A DNA stretch of 64,000 nt from positions 124,001-188,000 of the forward strand of contig CALMBO010000027.1 in the NCBI GenBank assembly GCA_937860055.1. The letters are read 5' to 3'. A program made the position numbers and the translations under genes. Source of the stretch: an uncultured Verrucomicrobiota bacterium. GTDB taxonomy: Bacteria > Verrucomicrobiota > Kiritimatiellia > CAIQIC01 > Lenti-01. The notes under the pieces were generated by a model that did no database searches, was not told the DNA's origin, and saw only the letters and a list, made by a program, of their open reading frames with translations. Positions within the stretch are counted from its first letter, which is position 1. Every line of letters starts with the position of its first letter. Shown here piece by piece: positions 9,323 to 17,837 of this stretch.

Positions 9323-9742
9323 ATGGAAGTCCCTCCTTTTTCCGAAGCCGTCGCCCGCATCTGCGCCCGCGACCGCCGCTATGCCCCCGACGCCTTCCTG
9401 TTCCTGCATGAAGGACTGATGCGCACGCTAAAAAATGTGCAGGAAAAGGAGAAGAAGCCCCGGCAAATCTCCGGCGCGGAACTTTCCGAAGGGCTGCGCG
9501 AATACGCCCTTGACCAGTACGGGCCCCTGTCCATGACGGTCCTGAACCGCTGGGGGCTCCGCGCCACCCGCGACTTCGGCGAAATCGTCTTCCTCCTCCT
9601 CTCCGCCGGACTCCTCGGCAAGACGGATGAAGACAAGATCGAGGACTTCGACGATCTGTTCGACTTCGACGACGCCTTCCGCGCCCCCTACCGGCCCAAG
9701 CCCCTGCGCCGCCTGCGCAAAGCCCCCGCGCCGAACGCCTGA
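9323..9742 (+). CDS. Verrucomicrobia/Planctomycetes-restricted conserved protein (Minf_1886 type)
   Basis: A 139-residue cytoplasmic protein of a family known from the PVC superphylum and of unknown function. Seen directly: the recognisable core ISGAELSEGLREYALDQYG, then TVLNRWGLRATRDFGEIV, GLLGKTDEDKIEDF and a C-terminal FDFDDAFR segment. There is no signal peptide, membrane segment or known catalytic motif. The start ATG at 9323 lies 4 nt after the HIT stop. Its presence is one of the better clues to the phylum of the source organism. Operon partners (HIT protein, small membrane protein) do not identify a pathway. Confidence 0.85.
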   Translation: MEVPPFSEAVARICARDRRYAPDAFLFLHEGLMRTLKNVQEKEKKPRQISGAELSEGLREYALDQYGPLSMTVLNRWGLRATRDFGEIVFLLLSAGLLGKTDEDKIEDFDDLFDFDDAFRAPYRPKPLRRLRKAPAPNA

Positions 9743-9749
9743 CCCGGAC

Positions 9750-9827
9750 GCGGGAAGGCGCCTCCCGTCCCCGCCGGCCGTTTTTTCCACACCATGGAAA
9801 AAGGTTTTCCACGCCGTGGAAAACCTT
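9750..9827. repeat. Tandem-hairpin intergenic element, copy 2 (best conserved)
   Basis: 13-mer GCGGGAAGGCGCC at 9750-9762, then hairpin one TTTTTCCA-CACCA-TGGAAAAA at 9782-9802 and hairpin two AAGGTTTTCCAC-GCC-GTGGAAAACCTT at 9801-9827, a perfect 12-bp stem with a 3-nt loop. It lies between the convergent ends of the PVC-restricted gene and gcvH, exactly as copy 1 lies between two convergent genes. Confidence 0.9.
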
Positions 9828-9875
9828 CTTTTGGAACCCTCGCGGCGCCTGCCGCACCACCGGAGGCGCGCGGGT

Positions 9876-10265
9876 CTATTCCTCTTCCTCCAGCGGAAGC
9901 TGCGCCTCGTAGGCGTCCGCATCCAGCAGATCGTCCAGGTCGGCTTTCCGCGCCGGCTTCATCTTGAAGAGCCAGCCCTTTCCGAAGGGATCGCTGTTCA
10001 CCAGTTCGGGCTGTTCCAGCAGGGCCTCGTTCACTTCGGTCACCGTCCCCGCCACGGGCGCATAGACATCGTTCGCCGCCTTGACGGACTCCACCACGGC
10101 GATTTCCTCTTCCGCCTCCACCTGTTCGCCCACCTCGGGAAGCTCCACGAACGTCAGCTCCGACATCTGTTCCTGCGCATAGTCCGTGATCCCCACCGCC
10201 ACCACGGAACCTTCTTCCCGCACCCAGCAATGGGCGCGCGTGAAACGCAATTCGTTTGCCGACAT
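9876..10265 (-). CDS. gcvH: Glycine cleavage system H protein
   Basis: Lipoyl-carrier protein of 129 residues. Seen directly: RFTRAHCWV near the N-terminus, [21 protein letters not shown], and the lipoylation motif [15 protein letters not shown] with the acceptor lysine at residue 62. An acidic tail ([22 protein letters not shown]) ends the protein. The ATG at 10265 is preceded by a GGAGGTG-type ribosome binding site. No gcvT, gcvP or lipoate genes lie nearby, so it could serve glycine cleavage encoded elsewhere or act only as a lipoate carrier. Confidence 0.95.
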   Translation of the reverse strand: MSANELRFTRAHCWVREEGSVVAVGITDYAQEQMSELTFVELPEVGEQVEAEEEIAVVESVKAANDVYAPVAGTVTEVNEALLEQPELVNSDPFGKGWLFKMKPARKADLDDLLDADAYEAQLPLEEEE

Positions 10266-10355
10266 CTTCACCTCCGTACCTTGCAAATGCCCACGCTTTT
10301 ACAGTTCCCCCCCCGCGGCAATCAAGCCCATTTTCGCCGGTGCCCGGAATCTTTG

Positions 10356-10390
10356 CGAAAACAGGCGCCCGGCGAATGGCCGGGCGCCTG
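10356..10390 (-). terminator. Rho-independent terminator after the pilus motor operon
   Basis: A 12-bp GC stem (CAGGCGCCCGGC, 10362-10373, paired with 10379-10390) with a 5-nt loop, followed on the minus strand by TTTTC. It lies 40 nt downstream of the pilC stop and faces the gcvH promoter region. Confidence 0.8.
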
Positions 10391-10430
10391 CGCGAACGCG
10401 CCGCCGAAGGCGCGCCGGAAGGGCCTGGAA

Positions 10431-11699
10431 TCAGCCGCTGAGGCCGCCGATGATCGAGACCAGGGGCATGAACAGCGCGATCACGATCGTGCCGACCACC
10501 AGGGCCAGGAAGATGATCAGCAGCGGTTCGATGATCGACGTCATCGCCGCCACCGCGTTGTCCACGTCGTCGTCGTACGAATCGGCGATTTTCATCAGCA
10601 TGTCCGGCAGCGCGCCGGTTTCCTCGCCGACCTCCACCATGCTCACCACCATCGGCGGGAACACCTTCGAGGAGGCGATCGGGGGCGCCATGTTTTCGCC
10701 TTCCTTCACCGCGTCGTGGACGGTCACCACGGCGCGGGCGATCACCTCGTTGCCCACCGTTTCCTTCACGATGTTCAGCGCCTGCAGCACCGGCACGCCG
10801 GCCGACATCAGCGTGCCCAGCGTGCGCGTGAAGCGCGAAATCGAGTTCTTGCTGATCAGCTGCCCGAACACCGGCGCATGCAGCTTGAAGCGGTCCAGCA
10901 GCAGCCGCCCGGCGCCGGTCTTCGCCAGCACCTTGATGAGCACCACCAGCACGGCGATGGAGACCGCCACCACCGGGAAGCGGTGCACCATCGTGTCGCT
11001 GGCGCTCATCACGAACTGGGTGATCATCGGCATCCCCTTGCCGCCCATCAGGTCGCCGAAGATGTCCGCGAATTTCGGCACGATGTAGGTCATCAGGAAC
11101 GTCAGGATCGACAGCGCCATCACGAGCACGACGATCGGGTACGTCATCGCGCTCTTCACCTTGCCCCGGATCTTCTCCGCCTTCTCCTGGAATTCCGCCA
11201 GCCGCGCCAGCACCACGTCCAGCACGCCGCCGATTTCCCCCGCCTTCACCATGTTCACGAACAGGCGGTCGAAGATCTTCGGGTGCGCCGCCAGCGCTTC
11301 CGCGAACGTGCTGCCCGACTCGATGCTCTCCGCCATCTGCGTCACCGCGTCCCGCAGGGCCACGTTCTTTTCCTGCCGCTGCAGCACGCGCAGGGCCCGC
11401 ATCAGCGGAAGACCCGCGTTCACCAGCGTCGACATCTGCCGCGTAAAGGTCGTCAGCTGCTTCGCCTTCACGCCGCCCTGGAGGAACTTGGGCAGCTTGA
11501 TCTCCATCTTCAGCCCGGCGCCCTTGGCGGCCGCCTTCTTGGCGGGGGCCGCCCCGCCGGCCGCCAGTTCCTCGACCTTGGTCGGGAAATACTGCCGCTC
11601 CCGGATGCGCGCCACGGCCGCCGACTGGTTGTCGGCATCGATCTCGCCATGCACTTCCTTGCCCTTGGAATCCAGGGCCGTGAATTTATACCGCGCCAT
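10431..11699 (-). CDS. pilC: Type IV pilus / type II secretion inner-membrane platform protein (PilC/GspF)
   Basis: 422-residue platform protein that couples the cytoplasmic ATPases to pilin assembly. Seen directly: a short N-terminal cytoplasmic part (MARYKFTALDSKGKEVHGEI), an Ala/Lys linker, two homologous GspF domains each with the FTRQMSTLVNAGLPL or FTRTLGTLMSAGVPVLQAL signature, and three long hydrophobic segments (near VLVMALSILTFLMTYIVP, VVAVSIAVLVVLIKV and IIFLALVVGTIVIALFMPLV). It has a GGGAG ribosome binding site and starts 51 nt after the second pilB-type gene. It is the last gene of the motor operon. Confidence 0.95.
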   Translation of the reverse strand: MARYKFTALDSKGKEVHGEIDADNQSAAVARIRERQYFPTKVEELAAGGAAPAKKAAAKGAGLKMEIKLPKFLQGGVKAKQLTTFTRQMSTLVNAGLPLMRALRVLQRQEKNVALRDAVTQMAESIESGSTFAEALAAHPKIFDRLFVNMVKAGEIGGVLDVVLARLAEFQEKAEKIRGKVKSAMTYPIVVLVMALSILTFLMTYIVPKFADIFGDLMGGKGMPMITQFVMSASDTMVHRFPVVAVSIAVLVVLIKVLAKTGAGRLLLDRFKLHAPVFGQLISKNSISRFTRTLGTLMSAGVPVLQALNIVKETVGNEVIARAVVTVHDAVKEGENMAPPIASSKVFPPMVVSMVEVGEETGALPDMLMKIADSYDDDVDNAVAAMTSIIEPLLIIFLALVVGTIVIALFMPLVSIIGGLSG

Positions 11700-11750
11700 G
11701 TTGCGTCTCCCTTCCTGCTCTCTCGGCCGTCCCGGCCTTCTCCGCCGTCC

Positions 11751-13457
11751 TTACGTGTATTTCAAGACCTCTTCCACCGTCGTGTATCCGTCCAGGATGC
11801 ACCGGATGCCGTCCTCGCGCAACGTGCGCATGCCCAGCTCCACCGCCTTGTCGCGGATCACCAGCGTCGGCTTGCGCTTGCTGATCAGGTCGCGGATCGG
11901 ATCCTTGATCCGCAGATACTCGTAGATGCCGCGCCGCCCCTTGTAGCCGGTCTGGTTGCAGTACGAGCACCCCGCGCCATAGAAGAACGGCCTTCCGCCG
12001 ACCTGCTGTTCCGTCATGCCCAGCTGCTGCAGGATTTCCGGCGTCGGCTTGTACTCCGTCTTGCAGTTGCTGCAGATCGTGCGGACGAGCCGCTGCCCCA
12101 GCACCGCCTCCAGCGTGGAGGCGATCAGGAACGGCTCCACGCCCATGTCGATCAACCGGGTGATCGCGCCCGACGCGTCGTTCGTGTGGAGGGTGCTGAA
12201 GACCAGGTGGCCCGTCAGGGCCGCCTGGATCGCGATCTCCGACGTGTCGATGTCGCGGATTTCACCGACCATGATGATGTCGGGGTCCTGGCGCAGGAAC
12301 GCGCGCAGCACCTTCCCGAACGTCACGCCGATCGCCTCGTGGATGGGCACCTGCACGATGCCGTCGATGTCGTATTCCACCGGCTCTTCCGCCGTCAGCA
12401 GCTTGTTTTCGATCGTGTTCAGCCGCCGCAGCGCCGAATACAGCGTCGTCGTCTTTCCCGAACCCGTCGGCCCCGTCACGATGATGATCCCGTTCGGCTT
12501 GTCGATGTCCTCCCCGAAATACTGGTAGATGTCGTCGGGCATCCCGATGTTCTCCAGGTCCAGCGAGACCACGCTGCGGTCCAGCACGCGCAGCACCACG
12601 CTCTCCCCGAACTGGGTCGGCAGGGTCGACACGCGGAAGTCGATCATGCGGCCCGCCACCGGCAGCTGGATGCGGCCGTCCTGCGGCACGCGCCGTTCCG
12701 CGATGTTCAGCCCCGAGATCACCTTCAGGCGGGAGGTCACCGGCAGCGCCAGGTGGCGGGGCGGCGGCGCCATCTCGTAGAGCGCGCCGTCCACGCGGTA
12801 GCGGATCTTGAACTCGTTCTCGAACGGTTCGAAATGGATGTCGCTCGCCCGGTCCTGCACCGCCTGGTAGATCACCAGGTTCACGAAACGGACCACCGGC
12901 CGGGAATTGGCCGCCGCCTCCATCGAGGCGATGTCGTCGCCCCGCGCCCCGCTCTCCAAAAGGTCGCCCGCCCCCTCCAGCTCGCCCTCCAGGCTCGACA
13001 GCATGTCCTTCATCGTCTCGTCTTCGCTGCCGTAGTAGCGCGTGATCGCGTTTGCGATCTCCCCCGTCGACGCCACCGCAAACTGGATGTCCTTGGTCAG
13101 CACGAACGCGATTTCGTCGCTCGTCTCCGGGTTCACCAGGTCCGAGACCGCCAGCGTCACCCCGTTCCCCTCCACCCGGATCGGCATCACGTTGTACATC
13201 CGCGCCACGCTGCCCGGCACCGACTGCAGGACGTCCGCCGCCACGCTCATGTGCTCCAGGTCCACCCGCTCCGCCCCCAGCATCTGCGCGATCAGGTCCA
13301 GCCCCTGGTCCTCCGTGATCAGCCCCAGTTCCTGGGCGACCACCCGCGTCGGCTTGCCCGTGCGCTCGTGCTCGTCCACGATCTCCGCCGCCTGCGACGG
13401 CTCGATGACCCCCGTGCGCACCAGCTCTTCCAAAAACATGTCGGAATATTCGGCCAT
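11751..13457 (-). CDS. GspE/PilB-type assembly ATPase (second copy)
   Basis: 568-residue hexameric ATPase. Seen directly: N-terminal N1 region (1-140, FLEELVRTGVIEPSQAAEI), DIHFEP at 206-211, Walker [10 protein letters not shown] at 329-337, the Asp/Walker B region GEIRDIDTSEIAI, ATLHTND-type H-box as STLHTND, and a zinc module CSNC...CSYC before GRRGIYE, which marks the extension (GspE/PilB) rather than retraction (PilT) class. The gene starts 13 nt after the pilT stop. The other GspE/PilB in the same operon has a different N-terminal half, so this is a paralogue, not an assembly duplication. One of the two may drive a type II secretion pseudopilus and the other a type IV pilus. Confidence 0.93.
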   Translation of the reverse strand: MAEYSDMFLEELVRTGVIEPSQAAEIVDEHERTGKPTRVVAQELGLITEDQGLDLIAQMLGAERVDLEHMSVAADVLQSVPGSVARMYNVMPIRVEGNGVTLAVSDLVNPETSDEIAFVLTKDIQFAVASTGEIANAITRYYGSEDETMKDMLSSLEGELEGAGDLLESGARGDDIASMEAAANSRPVVRFVNLVIYQAVQDRASDIHFEPFENEFKIRYRVDGALYEMAPPPRHLALPVTSRLKVISGLNIAERRVPQDGRIQLPVAGRMIDFRVSTLPTQFGESVVLRVLDRSVVSLDLENIGMPDDIYQYFGEDIDKPNGIIIVTGPTGSGKTTTLYSALRRLNTIENKLLTAEEPVEYDIDGIVQVPIHEAIGVTFGKVLRAFLRQDPDIIMVGEIRDIDTSEIAIQAALTGHLVFSTLHTNDASGAITRLIDMGVEPFLIASTLEAVLGQRLVRTICSNCKTEYKPTPEILQQLGMTEQQVGGRPFFYGAGCSYCNQTGYKGRRGIYEYLRIKDPIRDLISKRKPTLVIRDKAVELGMRTLREDGIRCILDGYTTVEEVLKYT

Positions 13458-13470
13458 ATCTCTGCCCTGC

Positions 13471-14556
13471 CTATTGCTTGCCCCGGATCTGCTGCAGGAT
13501 CTCTTCCGTGTCCTGCGCCTTCGTCACCAGTTCCTCGTACGGGATCTTCCCCGCCTTCCAGAGCTCGACCAGGTGCGCGTCCAGCGTCTGCATTCCCCAC
13601 TTCGCCCCGGTCTGGATGTCCGAGGTGATGCGGAAGGTCTTGTTTTCCCGGATCAGCGACCGGATCGAAGGCGTGGCGATCATGATCTCGAAGCCCGCGA
13701 TGCGCCCCGGCTTGTCCTTCCGCGGCATCAGGGTCTGCGAAATCACCGCCACGATGCTGGTCGAAAGCTGCGTCCGGATCTGTTCCTGCTGGTTCGTCGG
13801 AAACGCATCCACGATGCGGTCCACCGTCCGCGCCGCGCCCGTCGTGTGCAGGGTCGCGAACACCAGGTGGCCCGTTTCCGCCGCCGTGATGGCCGCTTCC
13901 ATCGTCTCCAGGTCGCGCATTTCCCCCACCAGGATCACGTCCGGGTCCTGGCGGAGCGCCCGTCGGAGCGCCTCCTTGAAGGACGGCACATCCTCGCCGA
14001 TTTCGCGCTGCGTCACGACCGACTTCTTGTGCTGGTGGTAGTATTCGATCGGGTCTTCGATCGTGATGATGTGGCAGTCGCGCTCCTGGTTGATGATGTT
14101 CAGCATGCTCGCCAGCGTCGTTGTCTTGCCCGAGCCCGTCGGTCCCGTCACGAGGATCAGGCCGCGCGGCTTGAACAGCAGGTCCTTGATCATCGGCGGA
14201 AGGCCGACTTCCTCCAGCGTCAGCAGCTTCGTGGGGATCTGGCGCAGCACGATCCCCACGTGGCCCTTCTGCCGGAAGATGCTCACGCGGAAGCGCGCCA
14301 CGTCCCGGAATCCGAATCCGAAGTCCGCGCCCTGCTCCCGCTCCATGGCCCGGAGGTGGTTTTCCGGGGTGATGCTCCGCATCAGCCGGTCCGTATCCGC
14401 CGGCGCCAACGGTTCCGCGTCCAGCGGGGCCAGCGAACCGTGGATGCGCATCACCGGCGGCAATCCCACCGCCAGGTGCAGGTCCGAGGCCACCTCCTGC
14501 ACCGCCAGTTCCAACAGGTCGTCCATCTGGATTTCGGATGACTTCAGCGTGCTCAT
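13471..14556 (-). CDS. pilT: Twitching motility retraction ATPase
   Basis: 361-residue PilT. Seen directly: [18 protein letters not shown] at about 23-40, Walker [10 protein letters not shown] at 138-146, the Walker B region [13 protein letters not shown], the H-box [17 protein letters not shown], and the PilT C-terminal signature SIRSLIREN corresponding to AIRNLIRE. No cysteine zinc module is present, as expected for the retraction class. The ATG at 14556 shares one base with the stop codon of the preceding pilB gene (TGATG). A PilT argues that at least part of this system is a retractile type IV pilus. Confidence 0.95.
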   Translation of the reverse strand: MSTLKSSEIQMDDLLELAVQEVASDLHLAVGLPPVMRIHGSLAPLDAEPLAPADTDRLMRSITPENHLRAMEREQGADFGFGFRDVARFRVSIFRQKGHVGIVLRQIPTKLLTLEEVGLPPMIKDLLFKPRGLILVTGPTGSGKTTTLASMLNIINQERDCHIITIEDPIEYYHQHKKSVVTQREIGEDVPSFKEALRRALRQDPDVILVGEMRDLETMEAAITAAETGHLVFATLHTTGAARTVDRIVDAFPTNQQEQIRTQLSTSIVAVISQTLMPRKDKPGRIAGFEIMIATPSIRSLIRENKTFRITSDIQTGAKWGMQTLDAHLVELWKAGKIPYEELVTKAQDTEEILQQIRGKQ

Positions 14557-16265
14557 CAGTTGCTGTCTCCCATCGTCACGCGCAGCACTTCCTCCAGGGT
14601 CGTGATGCCGGCCACCACCTTGCGCACGCCATCCTCCCGCAGCGTCCGCATGCCCAGCTCCCGGGCCTTGGTCCGCAGCTCGGCCGATGTCACCTGGTCG
14701 AAGATCAGGTTGCGCACCTGGTCGTCGATCAGGAAGATCTCGTAGATTCCCAGCCGTCCCCGGTATCCCGTGAACGAGCAGTCCGCGCATCCCTTTCCGT
14801 GGAAGAGCTGGGCGCTCGCCAGCTGGCTGGCCGCCGGGCCCAGCAGCCGCAGCTCCGCCTCCTGCGCGACGTAGGGCTCCTTGCATTTGTCGCAGATCCG
14901 GCGCACGAGCCGCTGGGCCATGATCGCCCGGACGGAAGACGCCACCAGGAACGGCTTCACGCCGATGTCGATCAAGCGCGTCACGGCGCTCGGCGCATCG
15001 TTCGTGTGCAGCGTGCTGAACACCAGATGGCCCGTCAGCGAGGCGTTCACCGCGATTTCCGCCGTTTCCAGGTCGCGGATTTCACCGATCATGATGATGT
15101 TCGGCGCCTGGCGCAGGATGGCCCGCAGGGCGGCGGAGAACGTCATCCCGATGTCCGTCCGCACCTGGACCTGGTTGATGCCGCCCATCTGGTATTCCAC
15201 CGGGTCTTCCACCGTGATGATCTTGCGGTCGGGCTTGTTGATCGTGTTCAGGCAGGCGTAGAGCGTGGTCGTCTTGCCCGATCCGGTCGGCCCCGTCACC
15301 AGGATGATTCCGTCGGACAGGGTGATCAGCCGTTCGAACACCTGCTGGTCGTCCGAGAAGAATCCCAGCTGCGGCAGGCCCAGCGCAATGCCGGCCTTGT
15401 CCAGGATACGCATCACGATGCTCTCGCCGTGGTTCGTCGGGATCGACGATACGCGCAGGTCCAGGTCGCGCCCCATCACGTTGATCTGGATGCGGCCGTC
15501 CTGCGGCACGCGCTTCTCGGCGATGCTCATGTTCGCCATGATCTTCACGCGGCTGATGATCGCCGACTGCAGGCGCTTCGGCGGGCTGTCCACCTCGTGC
15601 AGCACGCCGTCGATGCGGTAGCGCACGCGGAACTTCTTCGGCATCGGCTCCAGATGGATGTCCGACGCGCGGCTGCGGAACGCCTCCATGATGATCAGGC
15701 TCACCAGCTTGATGATCGGCGCATCCGACTCCGTGACGTTCTCGTCCGCCACCAGCTGGTTCTTCACTTCGTCCGGCAGCGCCAGCGTGCCTTCGGTGAT
15801 TTCCTGCAGCATCCCCTCCACGGCGCCGGTCGCCCGCCCGTAGTAGTTGGCGATGGCCTTTTCGATTTCCTCCGGGGGCGCCACCACGCCTTCCACGTTG
15901 CACTTCAGCACATACCGGAGCCCGTCGAGCGTATCGACGTCCAGCGGATCCCCCAGCGCCACCGTCAGCACGTTGTCATGCTTGAAGACCGGCACCACCT
16001 TGTAGCGCTGAGCCACGTCCCCCGGCACCATGTCCAGCACTTCCCGGGAGATGTCCAGCCCCGTCAGGGTGATCGTCTCCATCCCGAACTGCCCCGCCAG
16101 CGCCTTCAGCATGTCCAGCTTCGACGCCACCCCTTCGCGCGCCAAAACATCCATCACCCGTTCGTCTTCCTGGGCCGCCAGCTGCCGCGCCGCCACCGCC
16201 TGCTCGCGCGTCACCAGGCCTACGTTCTCCAGGATCTCCAAGATATAATCGTCGTTCGAAGTCAA
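14556..16265 (-). CDS. pilB: Type IV pilus extension ATPase PilB / GspE
   Basis: 569-residue assembly ATPase, first gene of the operon. Seen directly: N-terminal N1 domain ([21 protein letters not shown]), the [22 protein letters not shown] motif region, Walker [14 protein letters not shown], Walker B region [14 protein letters not shown]-box STLHTND and a tetracysteine module (CDKC ... CADC) before YRGRLGIYE. The start is a TTG at 16265 preceded by AAGGAG at a good distance; no ATG occurs in frame near the conserved N-terminus. Order is pilB, pilT, pilB-like, pilC, with no prepilin in the operon; a pilin-like gene sits 47 kb away at 63084. Confidence 0.93.
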   Translation of the reverse strand: MTSNDDYILEILENVGLVTREQAVAARQLAAQEDERVMDVLAREGVASKLDMLKALAGQFGMETITLTGLDISREVLDMVPGDVAQRYKVVPVFKHDNVLTVALGDPLDVDTLDGLRYVLKCNVEGVVAPPEEIEKAIANYYGRATGAVEGMLQEITEGTLALPDEVKNQLVADENVTESDAPIIKLVSLIIMEAFRSRASDIHLEPMPKKFRVRYRIDGVLHEVDSPPKRLQSAIISRVKIMANMSIAEKRVPQDGRIQINVMGRDLDLRVSSIPTNHGESIVMRILDKAGIALGLPQLGFFSDDQQVFERLITLSDGIILVTGPTGSGKTTTLYACLNTINKPDRKIITVEDPVEYQMGGINQVQVRTDIGMTFSAALRAILRQAPNIIMIGEIRDLETAEIAVNASLTGHLVFSTLHTNDAPSAVTRLIDIGVKPFLVASSVRAIMAQRLVRRICDKCKEPYVAQEAELRLLGPAASQLASAQLFHGKGCADCSFTGYRGRLGIYEIFLIDDQVRNLIFDQVTSAELRTKARELGMRTLREDGVRKVVAGITTLEEVLRVTMGDSN

Positions 16266-16580
16266 GGGGCTGCTCCTTCATCGAAAAGCCACACCGGCAG
16301 GCACATCCTGCGGCTTGGTCGCACGTCCAGCATGATGGGGCCGAAAATACTCTTTCAATTCACCCCAACGCAAGCCCGGAATTCGTTCGCTTCCAAGCGT
16401 TTTCCCGGAATGGAGCGCGGCGCCTCCTCCCCGCCTCCCGATTCATGCGCGGGAAGGCGCCGGACAAGCCCCCAACCCCTGTTTCCGCGCGGAATGGAGG
16501 CCCTTTCCGCGTTTTTCCATGGCATGGAAAAACGGTTTTCACGGCGTGGAAACGCGGGGCCGGAACCCCTCCCGGAGAAG
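16266..16580. promoter_or_regulatory. 315-nt gap: pilB promoter region and hairpin element
   Basis: The right part holds repeat copy 3 and the 3' region of the YihY-type gene. The left part is the likely pilB promoter region: on the minus strand, TTGCGT (16368-16373), an 18-nt spacer and TATTTT (16344-16349) form a weak sigma70-like pair, leaving a leader of about 70 nt. No other open reading frame or RNA is evident. Confidence 0.35.
16449..16553. repeat. Tandem-hairpin intergenic element, copy 3
   Basis: 13-mer GCGGGAAGGCGCC at 16449-16461; hairpin one GTTTTTCCAT-GGC-ATGGAAAAAC at 16511-16533 (10-bp stem); hairpin two GTTTTCAC-GGC-GTGGAAAC at 16535-16553 with one mismatch. The 13-mer is about 50 nt from the first hairpin, farther than in copies 1 and 2. 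It lies between two genes of the same orientation. Confidence 0.8.
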
Positions 16581-17837
16581 CTAGGCCCCTCGGCTCGAGA
16601 GCGCCGCGCTGGTGGTCTTGAGCCGCGTCGCCATTTCACGGAGGACGGTCAGGACGATTCCGGGATTCTCGCGGAGGATCATGTCGAAGTTGTCGCGGGT
16701 GATGCCCACCAGCCGGGCTCCATCCGGCCCCGCCGCCGCGGTCGCCGTGCGCTCCGTCTGGATCAGCATCGACATCTCGCCGAAAAAGTCGCCGGGCCCC
16801 ATCGTTTTCAGTTCCCGGCCGCCCTTGGACAGGACGATGGCGCCTTCCAGCACATAAAACATTTCCCCGCCGCCTTCCCCTTCCCGGAACAGGACCGTCC
16901 CGGGTTGCACCGCCCGGGTGAATTGCTCCATGAGGACCGAGGAAACCGGCGCGCGGGCGCCGGGACGGGCCGGAGTGAAAAGCCCCCGCAACAGCAGCGC
17001 CTCCTTCCGGCGCATCCCGGCCATGATCTCCGCCCCCAGCAGCACGGCGGCAAAGGTGTAGTACACCCAGATCAGCAGCAGGAAGATGGCCTTGAGCGAT
17101 CCGAAGGCATAGCCATAGTCGGGATTCACCGCCAGGAACCAGCCGAACAGCGGACGGATCACCAGCAGCAGGACCGTCGTGATCATCGCCCCGGCCAGGA
17201 GATGCGAGCGCCGCAGGCGCACCGGAACGAAAACCAGGTAGAAGAAGGCGACAACCGCCAGCGTGACCAGGAACGGAGCCCCCTCCCCCAGCACTTTTGC
17301 CGGTCCGGCCGGCAGGCGCTCCTCCAGCGGCTGGACCAGCAGGAACATCTTCCAGCCGACGAGACCGATGAAGGTGACCAGGATGCCCAGGACCGCCGCC
17401 ACGTTCAAGGCCTTGGCCTTGAAGAACCGCAGCCGGATGTCCGAGCGGAAGATGCGCTCCATCGAGGTCCGGATCGCCCCCGCGAAGGGGGTCATGGACC
17501 AGACCAGCGCGATGATGCCGGCCACTCCCCACGCCTTGGATTGGGAAAGGGCCATCAGATCGGCCAGGATGTCCTGGTTGAAGGCCGGAAACAGCTCCGC
17601 GGTCAGGCTCGACATTGCCTGCAGCGCCGAGCCGGAGGAACGCAGCACCACGCTGAACAGGAAGAACAGCAGCACCATCAGGGGCATGAGGGATAGGAAG
17701 CCGTAGTAGGCCAGCGTGGCGGCCGATTGCAGGTTCCGGTTCGCCAGATAGGCCTTGAAGGCTTCGGAAACAACGAAGCCCGCGCCCAGCGCCCTCCGGC
17801 GGAATGTGTTCGCAAGACGCTGGCGGGGTTCGCTCAT
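16581..17837 (-). CDS. YihY/BrkB-family membrane protein fused to a cyclic-nucleotide-binding domain
   Basis: 418-residue fusion. Residues about 1-300 are a YihY/virulence factor BrkB domain, with the hallmark NLQSAATLAYYGFLSLMPLM entry, the GIIALVWSMTPFAGAIRTSMERIF region and about six membrane helices ending at LLIWVYYTFAAVLLGAEI. Residues about 310-418 are a CRP-like cNMP-binding beta-roll: PGTVLFREGEGGGEMFYVLEG, then GPGDFFGEMSMLIQTERTATAAA. There is no helix-turn-helix. The ligand is unknown; the GEMSML-ERTATA phosphate-binding cassette is close to cAMP/cGMP binders. It is the last gene of the lipid A operon; its ATG overlaps the lpxB stop (ATGA). Confidence 0.88.
   Translation of the reverse strand: MSEPRQRLANTFRRRALGAGFVVSEAFKAYLANRNLQSAATLAYYGFLSLMPLMVLLFFLFSVVLRSSGSALQAMSSLTAELFPAFNQDILADLMALSQSKAWGVAGIIALVWSMTPFAGAIRTSMERIFRSDIRLRFFKAKALNVAAVLGILVTFIGLVGWKMFLLVQPLEERLPAGPAKVLGEGAPFLVTLAVVAFFYLVFVPVRLRRSHLLAGAMITTVLLLVIRPLFGWFLAVNPDYGYAFGSLKAIFLLLIWVYYTFAAVLLGAEIMAGMRRKEALLLRGLFTPARPGARAPVSSVLMEQFTRAVQPGTVLFREGEGGGEMFYVLEGAIVLSKGGRELKTMGPGDFFGEMSMLIQTERTATAAAGPDGARLVGITRDNFDMILRENPGIVLTVLREMATRLKTTSAALSSRGA

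Noticed and set aside
9627-13628. A 1333-codon plus-strand open frame opposite the pilus motor genes
   Set aside because: Long antisense frame caused by high GC; its translation is arginine/histidine-rich with no domain, and the opposite strand encodes clear PilC and PilB proteins.
11751-16265. The two PilB-type genes as an assembly duplication
   Set aside because: Their protein and DNA sequences differ throughout the N-terminal half, so they are true paralogues.
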